Assembly: GCF_000204055.1 (NCBI RefSeq) | Contig: NW_006768816.1 | Coordinates: 108,478-172,477 of the forward strand | Source: Melampsora larici-populina 98AG31 | Taxonomy: Eukaryota > Basidiomycota > Pucciniomycetes > Pucciniales > Melampsoraceae | Reading direction: 5' to 3' | DNA: 64,000 nt | Shown: in pieces, positions 44,198 to 54,486 of the stretch | Layout of the letters: each line of letters opens with the position of its first letter | Position numbering within the stretch: position 1 is the first letter of the stretch | The notes under the pieces: generated by a model | Database searches by the model: none | Told to the model about the DNA's origin: nothing | What the model saw: only the letters and a program-made list of their open reading frames with translations | Program-made: the position numbers and the translations under genes

Positions 44198-44286
44198 CAG
44201 TCAAACCAGAAAAGCTTGCCACAAATTCCCCGCCAAATTGCTCGAGTTTTGCGGGCAAAATCGGTCAAGCTTTTCCAATTTGACTG
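44198..44286. mobile_element. 89-bp CAGT-ended MITE, copy 2
   Basis: Same length and ends as 19770-19858 (CAGTCAAACC...TTTGACTG) with TA on both sides. The two copies differ at roughly 8 positions. A lone right-end-like GGTTTGACTGTA occurs at about 45247 and CAGTTTGACTGTA at about 46016. Confidence 0.8.
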
Positions 44287-44436
44287 TATGTAGGTCCCAT
44301 ATGGTTGGCCAAGGCCACAGCTCTGAGTTGCCGTGTTTCCCAACCATTGGGAATCATAAGAATGCTTCTGATCGTTTCTACAGTGGTATGTATGTACACA
44401 GTTGAACCGGAAACTTCCTAACTTTGGGTTCTACAT

Positions 44437-44503
44437 AAGCTTATCCAACACCCACGCCACTTCTCACACGCTTCTAGCGCACAGCGTGGGAATTGGATAA
44501 GCT
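44437..44503. repeat. Short hairpin
   Basis: AAGCTTATCCAA at the left and TTGGATAAGCTT at the right, with CCCACGC and GCGTGGG inside. This is a 67-bp foldback of unknown origin. Confidence 0.5.
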
Positions 44504-44785
44504 TAGGCCCTCGTGTACAACTTTCAAAATTGTTATTGAAGCCATGTGAACTCATGTGAAACTTTCAAGTTTGTGTAGCCCTATGTAGCTGCTAAAGATA
44601 TCTAGTCAAACCCGCGCAACACATAATTTGGGGGGACTACTTTTGCTATGCATTTTGACGGGTAATGCAATTTTGGTGTCAAATTTGACAGTAAAACCCA
44701 TCATGATTCATGATTTTTTCTATGCGTTATCACAGGTTATGCACCTGCGCAGGTATGCATTGATAAAATAGGCAAAGCCAGGTGA

Positions 44786-44945
44786 CTGGTAGGAATCACG
44801 TATGAGTGATCAAGTAAAGCGCTATGGCTGGTATCACGAGAGAGTGATGGAAGAGAGAAATGCACCTGGTAGGAATCACGTATGAGTGATCAAGTAAAGC
44901 GCTATGGCTGGTATCACGAGAGAGTGATGGAAGAGAGAAATGCAC
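44786..44945. repeat. 80-bp unit, two identical tandem copies
   Basis: A unit starting CTGGTAGGAATCACGTATGA at 44786 repeats at 44866 with no difference that I can see, so the duplication is recent. It lies about 0.9 kb outside the outer transposon end. Confidence 0.85.
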
Positions 44946-46117
44946 CTGTTGGAAGGTAGCAAGTGAAAAGACGATAAGATGTTGAGTGAGGAAACAACTG
45001 ATACTGCACTAAACAACGTCTTTTATAGGACTCTTTTCTAGACATAGGTTTACGTAAACTAACATTATTGTGACTCTCATGCGCCGCTTTGGGAATGGTT
45101 GATACGGTGTTGTGAGACATGGAACAAAGAAGCAAAAGGAATAAAAAGAAATGTACAAGTACGCTCAATGCGGACGAGTAGGATGGTTATTAGTGTAAGA
45201 GAAAATAAAGAGAAAATAGAGAGGAAACCTGTACTTCAATTGGGCGGGTTTGACTGTAGTAGGGGGTCTCAAGTTAGCTTTTTTTGTGTATTTTTATGCT
45301 ATCACAACTTGCCCGTTGTTGTAAAATATGTGTAAATTTTTTTAAAGCGGGACACCTTTTGAAGTGTCCCAAATTAAAGATATGTAGGTTTTACCAAGAA
45401 TTTTTGTACAAACAACTTGTCAAAATTTATAAAGATTATGCAAAAAAAATGAGCTTGAAACCCCCTAGTATCCAATATACTCTGCAGTTCCATGTCTGTA
45501 TTTGAATTTTACACCACCAAGACCTAAGATGACTAAGTTCCTCTCAGACAAACAAGTAGTTGAGAGAGGGACTTCCTTTGAGCATCCCCAGCCGTGCGGT
45601 AAATTTATATTGTACAGAGGGACACACAGATTGTTTAGGGACGTTTTTGAGGCATGAATTTTGAATGATTCACAGCCATGGTTCTGACAGTATGGCTTGT
45701 AGCATATTTTGCCAAGTGATTTATGGGTTAGATGATCATTGAGGGAGATGATTTGCAGGGAATGTGGTCTTAGAAGTGGGAGTTGTGGGAGAAGCAAGGT
45801 ACACAGTGTCCGCCAAAAATGCGCTGGGCACCCGGTGAGCTTGAAAACTTGCGAGATGTGTTTTTTTTTTGTGATTTTCCTAAATCTGGGCCCGTCCTGC
45901 GCAGGCAAAAGTGAGCCAAGCTGCCCAAGTAAAACCTTTGTTTGTGCTGTCTAAGCATTACTGGAAGGTGGAGTGGTTTGGGTTGTCAATGTTGCTCAAG
46001 ACCACCTGCGCGTCTCAGTTTGACTGTAAATTATCTGCTCAAGTTAACTTGGCACCAGAGTTATCCTTTCACCTTCAAAGAAAGGCCCAAAAGGACTTGT
46101 TTAAGGCCCCCTCTATA

Positions 46118-46158
46118 CACCATGTCCGCCAGAAATGCGCCGGACGTCCGGTGAGCTC
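46118..46158 (+). repeat. Inner left terminal inverted repeat
   Basis: CACCATGTCCGCCAGAAATG followed by the CCGGACGTCCGGTGAGCTC block. Preceded by ATA. Confidence 0.8.
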
Positions 46159-47136
46159 TGACTGCAGCAAGTGTTCGATTTTTTACCGTACATTGTTCTC
46201 ACAGTCTTGTAATTACTCAGCACGCTCAACTCTGAGTTGTGCTTATGATTTTGAATAACTCATACTCAAGCCAACCAAGCCACATGACTGAGTGCACTAG
46301 ACTTCACTGCGCTCCACCAGAGTATGTACTATCCCCGCCGTCACTCGCCGTTCAAACAAGTAAAGGGAGTTAGTTCGCCTACAATTGACTTGGTAATCTT
46401 TTCGGTAAGATGCCCGGCGGTACATCTGATCAACGGGCCCTATGATAGCCGTTTGAGGCTTGTCCAATGTTGCCCGTGAACTATGGCAGATTTTGACAGA
46501 ACTTTCATGTATGAAGTCTAGCGCACAACTACACACCCTTCACTCCATCGCCTTTCCTCAAATAATCTCACTGGGACCCTTTCCAGCCTTTCCCCATTCA
46601 TCAAACGGGTTTTGGACTTCTCCCATGAGCAGGCCATCGATCACTCTCCCGTTCTTCAAGATAATCGTCTCTGTCCTGAGATCGCTTCGAACCTTGCCAA
46701 GTATCACCCCGTTGATCAAGACAACCGTCTTGGTTTAGATGATTCCTAAAACCTCGCCAATCATGACTCTCAATGGTCATCTCGTCTCTCTGAATGTCCC
46801 CTTGATTTCTGCCTTTGACCACTGTCCGCGGTTTGAATGAAGGATGGTCTAAGGGCTAACGCTCTTAGAAGGCATTCGTTCTTGCAAGTGCACTGCCACC
46901 GTACTTAAAGCCACCTTTGCATTCGGATTCTTTGGATTCCAATTCACTTCAGCTCAAATCAACTTTCAACTCTTCTCAACCCAATTTCTCTCCTCAACCC
47001 AATTCATTCATCCAGTACGCTGACTTGCTTCTTTTCCTGAGTATGTTGCTCCTATCTTTTTACCTGGGGTCTTGGTGGATCACTAAGCTGAAATATCTCA
47101 CCTCCTATCTCACTTCCAACAGTTCCATATCAAATC

Positions 47137-47748
47137 ATGTCTATCACAATCTACGGCAACCTAACCATGGCGGGAAACTCTTCCATTACCAACACCAATT
47201 CCAGCGGCGGCCCAACCCCTGCTCAGCTTATCACGGCAGTACCAGAAGGGAACGCCTACGGGCGTGAACCATCGGTTGATGTAGAAGACTCCGTAGTAGA
47301 AGACCCCGTAGTAGAAGATCAGGCCGTAGAACAGCTACCGATGGAACAATTAGCTCTGGAAGCTCCATGTCGTCGACGCGGCCAATCGGTTCCAATAGCT
47401 CAACCTCCACGAGCACCTCGACGAGCAAATGCCCCACCCCAGCGCCGCCGATCTTCAAGAATAGCTCTACGTATTGAACGGAGGAACACACCACCCCCTA
47501 GACGTGCACTTCCATCCGTGCATGAAGATTTTGACTACTGGTCAAAAATCTGGACCTTGCCGCCCAATCTTCTTTGCTACCTCTCTCCCGGGTGGCTACC
47601 GGATTGGACCACTCGAGATCTTCTTCGCCAGATCATCTGGCACTTCAAGCCAAATCAGCGCATCCCATGTGGCGCTCTCAAAGCAAACATCATCGAACTC
47701 TTCGAACATCATGTTGCCTTCCAGTACGGTGCGTACTATGGAATTTAG
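47137..47748 (+). CDS. SAP-like basic protein, 203 aa
   Basis: Probably a DNA-binding accessory protein of the transposon. The N-terminal half has Val-Glu-Asp repeats (VEDSVVEDPVVEDQAVEQ) and the middle is Arg/Pro-rich (PPRAPRRANAPPQRRRSSR). The C-terminal 45 residues (TTRDLLRQIIWHFKPNQRIP followed by CGALKANIIELFEHHV) have the L-(x)-L, G-x-K-A-(x)2-I-E-L-F pattern of a SAP helix-extension-helix motif. The domain call is tentative. The start is the first ATG after a probable 5'-UTR intron (47041-47122, GTATGT to CAACAG). In plant CACTA elements a second DNA-binding protein (TNPA) binds subterminal repeats, and this could be an analogue. It is the first gene inside the left terminus. Confidence 0.55.
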   Translation: MSITIYGNLTMAGNSSITNTNSSGGPTPAQLITAVPEGNAYGREPSVDVEDSVVEDPVVEDQAVEQLPMEQLALEAPCRRRGQSVPIAQPPRAPRRANAPPQRRRSSRIALRIERRNTPPPRRALPSVHEDFDYWSKIWTLPPNLLCYLSPGWLPDWTTRDLLRQIIWHFKPNQRIPCGALKANIIELFEHHVAFQYGAYYGI

Positions 47749-48392
47749 GAGGTCAGTGAGTTCTTGTTTTACTTTCTTTATGATCAACATTTTCTGCCAC
47801 TTATTGACCATTCATTGTACTTTCAGATCGTAAAAATATCAATGATTGACTTTCTCACAACGATTCAAAGATGTATGTCTTCGAGACGCCAGTTATCCAT
47901 TGTCTGATAAGATGCATTGTTTTTTTTCTCTCTGCTTGTAGTATCTTTGGGTTATGCATTACACCTGTATATATTTTTTGCCTCAATTTATGAGTGTTTT
48001 CAGTTTTCCCTCTGATTGTATATGTATCCAAGTTATGCATTAAAACTGTATATGTTTTTGCGTCAATGGATCACTTTCTCGAGTTGTGTAATTTCTAACA
48101 ATACATGAACCAAGTCTGCCTCCATCGTGAAATGAGAGTTCTCAAAATGATTATGCCTCACGGCTGGTAAGCCTCTTGATGTAGGCTTGGTCAGTTTGGT
48201 ATGTCATCTTGGCAGTAACGTGATGCCTGGCAACATATCTCAAATGTATCTGACTAAGTCTTCCCACGAATACATTCCAGATAACATCAGAAGATTCAGA
48301 CTCGCATTTGTTTTGTTAATCGGAATCGCATTTGTATTGTCAGTCGCCTTGACCTAATTAGCTTTCGGCCGGATCAACTTCCATATTATATC

Positions 48393-51300
48393 ATGACGGG
48401 ACAACACATCTGCTGCTGTGAAGAGTTTGGCTGTGGGGCTGAAAGGTTTCAGCTCAATGGTGTTGTTCGTCAAGGCAAAGTCAGAAACAGGCAAAACGGG
48501 ACGCACCACGAAAACCAACTGCGAAGGCTTCGCTTGACACGGGCGACAGCGAACTTATCAACACCTTTGCACGCTCACGAAGGGTCTCAAGCTCGCGACA
48601 CGTCATTCCAACGTGCTCTACATAATGTGGTACGTATATTGCATCTCATCATCTTTTGGCTGATGGCTGATGGGTCATTCTGTCTGTCCCAGGTGCGCCG
48701 AAGGTCTCTTAGTACTGGTGACCTGGGAGCCGTCAAATTCCAGAGCTCTTCCAAAGGTCGAAATCGGGAGCCTCTTTCAGTAGACTCAAATACGCCCGAA
48801 GTGCGAAGGCGCCGAAGCAGCTCACAAACGATCCTAGGAACAAATGAGTCAATTATTCTGGATCCTCAGCACGTCTTTGACACCGTCTCAACAGATGCGT
48901 ATCAGATCCCGCAGGTCTACCTTCAGCGACCTTCATGCCTGATTGGGATGCTACAGGTCACACATGCAAGTATTGTGAAAGGGGTCAGACACCGGACTTG
49001 CCGGACTTTACTTCACATGAACAAGCGACTGATAGAGCAAACTGCGAAAGATATCAATTATACCGGTCGGCCTTACTGGGAGAACTTACCAATTACTCTG
49101 CCAACATTATATACGATGCTGAATCTCGAGGTCAGCGTGGAGACTCAGATTTCGTGTCCGGAATGTTTTGCCCTGAATGGCACACCGGCTGAAAAATTTG
49201 ACGAAACTTGTAAGACGCAGTGCGATGCTTTACGCTTCTTAAAACAACCTGATGCACGGAGGGGTTCTCCAGTTAGACGGCATCCGTGCGGACGAGCTCT
49301 TTATACGGGTGCTGTTCCCACACCATGCCGGCAATTTCATTATCACTCGTTTCGAACATGGCTGGCCAGGATGTTGAATATCCCCGGGTTTGAAGCTGCT
49401 CTCGAAGCTCCGTTTCACCAGCACTATGACAGTGATACAATGCGTGACATATGGGACGGTGAGATGTGGAGATCCTTTGGGCACTCAAGAACACCGTACA
49501 CTTCAAAAAGTGGCAATCTGGTCTTTGGCTTATTCGTGGATTGGTTTAATCCTCATGGCCGAGGCGCTCGAAAAGCAAAATCCCACGGAATAATTCTTCT
49601 GGTATGCTTTAATTTACCACCAGATAAACGTTACAAGCAAGAAAACTTGTTTCTTTTTGGGGTCATTCCTGGACCGTACGAACCAGCTCGGGAACAAATG
49701 AACGAACTTTTGAAACCACTCGTGGCTGAATTGCAAAAACTTTGGAGAGGCATTTTTTTCACCTCAACCTCGGATCATCCTAAAGGGCGTGTGATACGTG
49801 TTGCGCTATGGCCGCTCATAGCAGATCTCCCAGCCATACGGAAAACCGCAGGGTTGGCTTCGCATACCGCAACGCTCTTCTGTGCGCACTGTGGCCTTCA
49901 GTACCAACAGCGACACATCATTGAGCCAGATGAATGGCCAGAACGACTCGACCTTCAGAAACACGCAGAAGAGTGGAGGGATGCAACCAAGGAAAAGGAT
50001 CAAGAGGACATATTTTCAGCGAGCGGTGTTCGATATACTGTGTTATCTGAGCTTCCGTATTGGCGACTCACAGATTTTGTCACCATCGACGTGATGCACT
50101 CTTTAATTCTTGGCACATTGAGGGATCACGCCTTCAGCTTTATAGGACTGGGTGAAGCGGGAAAACAGCTCGAAGCAAAGCTTGACCGCGAATCTCATTT
50201 AGATATATGTAATCCGCGGGTCACACGATCTTTGTCCTCCAGAGACGCCAATGTAAGCATCTTCCCCATCATACGCCGATGTGATCTCGTGAAGAGAAAT
50301 GAAAACATATTGACATCTTCCTTATCCATGAATCTGAATCAGTCTGGTACTTCAGAATTACTGACCTCCGAAAACGTCAACTCGGAAGAGGACAACAGCA
50401 TGCATGTGGAAAGATCAAGCGAAACCACTGATGTCCCCATGGACTGGTCGAGCGTCACCAATTTCGATGGATCTGCAAGTTCGCAAGTCGCTCAATCTTC
50501 AGGTTTGGATCAAGGAATACTACCTGGGCCACCTTCGAGTAAATCAACCGTGCCTAGAAAACGCGGAAGACCCCGTGGCACACACCACCCAATGAATGAT
50601 GCTAAAAGAGCAAAAATTGTAACTTCAATTGAAACCTCGAGTTCTGTGAACCCCGATCCCTCAATTCCACTTGAGTCAGAAGGCGCCTCAAATTGCTTGT
50701 CGTCCAGCGAACATATCTCGGTTCCATCTCCTGGAAGTTCCAATGTGCAGCACTCTGATCTACGGCGGTCCAGTCGAATTCAGTCAATGCAGTCACAAAG
50801 TACCTCAAACATCGCTACTGTTGTTCGACCCGTAAGACATGTAAGTGCAGGCCGGCTTCGAAGCAATTCCAACATCACGGTTCGCGCGTCTACCAAACCC
50901 TCGGAAGCAAAAGGGAAACAAAAAGCCACCGCTGCCGCCTCAAAGCCTTCAAAGCCAAAAAAAAACAACCCCGAAAATCCATCACTTACAATGAATGATC
51001 TGATAGATATCCGACGTGCGATTTCAACTGCAAAAACCCCAACTTGGATGACTCGCCCTCCAATCAAGATTGGTATCCCGAAGTCTGGAAATACTAGTGC
51101 AATGGAATGGCTGACTTTTTACACAGTTTATATGGTCCTCACAATCATCCCTAAGCTCCACCTTTCAAAAGATGTGAAGGACCAGGCTGTAAGTCAGAGC
51201 CTGATCTACTTGGTGGAGATTACAAACTGTGCTATGTCTCGAACTTTTTCCAAAGAAGATAAGGCAGATCTCAACACGTTGGTGCATAGCTATCGCGCAC

Positions 51301-52342
51301 ATCTCGGTAAATTTTGGAAGGGTGTCAGTGTCAAGCCAAACTTACACTTTTTGCAGCATCTTGTCGAAGTCGCTGAGCGGTTTGGTCCTCCACCGTATAC
51401 TGGCACAATGTTTGGTGAGCGTGTGATAGGTATGCTTAGTAAAATCCCAAAAAACCATCACACAGGTGAGATCTTTGTTCTATCACAGTGAGCGGACAGA
51501 TGAATGTTGACTCTATGTATCAACTTAATGTTCTGTATTGATAATCATAGCGGACATAGATAAAACAATGACGCAGACCTACAATCGGCGAGGACTATTC
51601 AAGGCCGTCTTGAACAGTTGTCCTACCTTCCTAAGTCGCGTCGACGCAAGAATTAGAGAAGAGGTGATTGAAGAACTTACAGAGACTCCGAAGACGAGAT
51701 GGTCTAAGGCGACGAGTCTTAATCGTGATACTTATGATGTATGGCTCCATCATCTAAACGAAGAGTTGAATCAACGTTATGGGAAGTTTGCTAATGCTAA
51801 TAGCATTGTCAGTTGCGGCCCTGCTCTGTCGACGACCGTCGAAACCACTAAACTACTTAAGATCTCTGGGAAGAATTATACTTCCAATCACCTCGCTGCA
51901 GGTAAGGGTAACAGCGCAATCGAATATCACAATCAGGGACAGCGGCGTTTTGGATATATACAATATGCCTTTCGAACACAGCTAATTGAAACAGTGTTTT
52001 TAGTGGTGGACCAGTTCACCCAGCTGAACGCAAGCGATTCAAGACGGGATTGCTTTGTCTCTCACCCCCGCCTGCAGGCCGCCATTGTATACTCAAAGAT
52101 AGAACGGTCTGCAGTGATCGACATGCGCGATCTTATGGGCCATGTCATTGTGTTGCCCTATCCACCCGGTCACCTTGGTATTTCTCACGAAACACTGGGT
52201 ATAGTAGGGCTGCGGAACATAGTAAGTTTTTTGATCCACTCTTTGGCATTTGATTTGAGCTAGATTACCTATCTGACCACTATTGGATAGATTTCAGCCG
52301 ATGCGGACAGCACAACAGATTGGTGATAATGAGAGAATTTGA
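48393..52342 (+). CDS. TNP2-type (CACTA) transposase, 1241 aa
   Basis: Exons 48393-48629, 48693-51465, 51551-52221 and 52298-52342 join in phase. The first intron is 63 nt and in frame, so retention would also leave an open protein. The N-terminus is Cys-rich (HICCCEEFGCG). Around 245-300 is a Cys cluster (ISCPECFALNG, CKTQCDALRF, HPCGRALYT). The catalytic region includes FGLFVDWFNPHGRGARKA (Asp about 362), LLVCFNLPPDKRYK, VALWPLIADLPAIRKTAGLA, FCAHCGL and FVTIDVMHSLILGTLRDH (Asp about 545), matching the order seen in TNP2-type enzymes. Around 700 an AT-hook (KRGRPRG) lies in a Ser-rich insert. The C-terminal part (PNLHFLQHLVEVAERFG, GERVIG, TMTQTYNRRGL) is family-typical. It faces the minus-strand gene tail-to-tail. 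Confidence 0.75.
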
Positions 52343-52528
52343 ATTTCAACAAAAATTCTGTGACCAATAAAGAGTTAGAACACTTAAGTGACTGATGAGT
52401 ACAAATATATGTGTTTTGAAAAGTAAAATATCCTGTTGTTCTTTAAAATCCTAATAGGGATAGTTAGTTATTTTGTCAAAGTACATAAATATGAGATGTG
52501 CTAAACAAGCAGTATGAACAAGATGATT

Positions 52529-53806
52529 TTAAACAAGTGATTCACGTATTTTGGATATCAGTAAAGTAAGAGTTGGACTGGGAGATTTTTGAGTCAGGAG
52601 CTGTTTATGGCTTTCTCCGAAAGAATCCCTCCAAACAGGACAGTAACAGTTTGATGGAAGGTTTCTAGGAGCTTTACCTTGGGATGAGATCTGGATTGCT
52701 CGAGATCTTCTCATGTCAAGGCGGCCTGCCGCCCATCTTGACCCATGCAAAGACTTTTGTTGTTTGAAGGATAGCTTATCAAGCAAATGAACAAACTCTG
52801 AGAATTCCCGACTTCTCCAGATCATACCAATAGCACGGGTTTTACCTGGTCCATCGTCCTCGGTATCCGAACAACAGGCAGCGCTTGGAAGTAAGCTCAA
52901 TGCGGGGACAAGAAGGTCTCTATGGTTCATTTCGACAAACTCTTCTAAAGCGTCTTGGTGGTAACGAAAAAGCTGCGAACAGATGTCAGTTATTAGAAAA
53001 TAAGAGAAAGGATTCATCAGGATGAGAACTTACTGTAGCTCGTCTCTGGTTTTTCTTCTTTCGGTTGCGATATTTTTCATCTTGTCCCACTCTGCCTCGA
53101 ATCCACCTCTCCATGACCGCTCTACATATTGCTTCGCTGGAATATCTGAGATCAAGTGAATATTGAGAGAATACCCCTTGCGCCAGCGCCCATCGCCAGT
53201 GCTTCACTAAGAACACCAGCATTATCTGGTTCCAAGCTGAGCCCACAGATGACTCCCAAGCAAGAGTCGCACGAGGGATTGAATAACGAGTAAGATCTTG
53301 AAGAAAGAGACTCCTGTATGTGAACCAAGAAGAATCTTGTCGAGGTAAGAGCTTGATTTTCTCTATGGAAGGACTAGGCGGCGGAGGGTCGTTGGCAAAA
53401 ACCGTCAAATCAGCGCGGACAGTTTCCAAAGACAGATGAGGAAGTCGATCGAGTTCCAAAGCTTCTGCACCAGCAGGGTAGGTTGCACCAGAGTTGAATT
53501 TGCCAAGCAGGAATTTCAAGTAGTCGACGATGGCCTGATAAGAGCCCGAGTTGCGCTGAGGTAACCACTTAGCAACTTCCCTATTTTGAGCTTTCACAGA
53601 TCCGACTCCAGCCCCATCCTTGAAGTGCATAGGTCGATTGAGAAACGCTTTTCTCGCAAACAGCAAACATAAAGAGTCAATGAGCAAAATGTACTAGAGC
53701 AGCTACGTTTGCAAAAGGACAACGGATATCAACTGACGTTCGGAAGCCACCATAGCTTGCATGCCTTCAGAGCTGATGATTGAATATTGTTTTTGCGTTC
53801 GGTGGG
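52529..53806 (-). CDS. Transposon accessory protein with shared C-terminal domain
   Basis: I do not know the family. Exons: from about 53806 to 53738 (KACKLWWLPN, GTCAGT donor), 53693-53034 and 52972-52529, in phase 0 at both inner junctions. No upstream ATG is seen; the frame meets a stop just upstream of 53806, so the 5' end is unresolved or another exon exists. Central features: PQRNSGSYQAIVDYLKFLLG, WNQIMLVFLVKHWRW, then a basic block (RNRKKKNQRR) just before the last intron. The last exon has LFRYHQDALEEF, the acidic CSDTEDD and IWRSREFSEFVHLLDKL. The same order (WN, W, basic block, intron, EEF-like, acidic motif, EFLHELDNL) is found at the end of the 1619-aa protein at 54487. It probably acts in the nucleus. 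Confidence 0.5.
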
Positions 53807-54486
53807 GATGCGTTTGATTCAATCTATTAGGGCCAACAAGCAAAAAATATGAAAGCGCTTCAATCGCCAAACCAAAGAGATTTCAAAAGGTCTTCGCTAG
53901 GAATGAAACAAAGTATGAAATATGTAAAACAATGTAAAATTAATGAAGATCACTTCTCCGGGAAGGCAAGTCTACAACTTATTGGACAGAACAGCTCTTC
54001 TCCAGGAAGGTGAGCCAGGACTTTATAAGGAAGCCAACAAGTGAATGAAGATACTAAATCAGTCCTGAAATGATTGCCATCCACAAAGCAGCCTTGAAAG
54101 GTGTGAGGAGGCCAAGCGTCTTGTCAGATGAAAGAAATAAAGGCATATTGTCAAGTCATGGACTACGTTTGATGTCCACTTGATCAACGGTCAATTTATT
54201 TCCTCTCAAAGAGAAAACCAGGGGTTTATGATCGGCCGCTGGGAAGACTTTCACGCTAACTCTACTCTTGTCAATACTTTTTCGTGGAGTTTCTTTCAAG
54301 AGTGAGATCCTTGTCATACAAATTTGTACCCCTGTAACATCAGGACACTGATTTACATATAGAAGACGAATCTTGTTAGCTTTCAGTGTTCTTCATCTCA
54401 TCTTCTCTATCTTGTGTCAGGTACACAGCTCACTATCATACTTCACCTCCAATTCCGACCCTCCTTTCGTACTCATTGTAACCAAT

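Noticed and set aside
45802..46158. Reading the two left ends as one short MITE
   Set aside because: Both ends point the same way, so they cannot be the two termini of one inverted-repeat element; each pairs with a copy at 62.7-63.3 kb with a matching 3-bp flank.
48935..49192. Alternative plus frame with C-x2-C in the TNP2 gene
   Set aside because: The main frame over the same bases keeps the CPECFALNG cluster and continues into the catalytic region; this frame stops after 85 codons.
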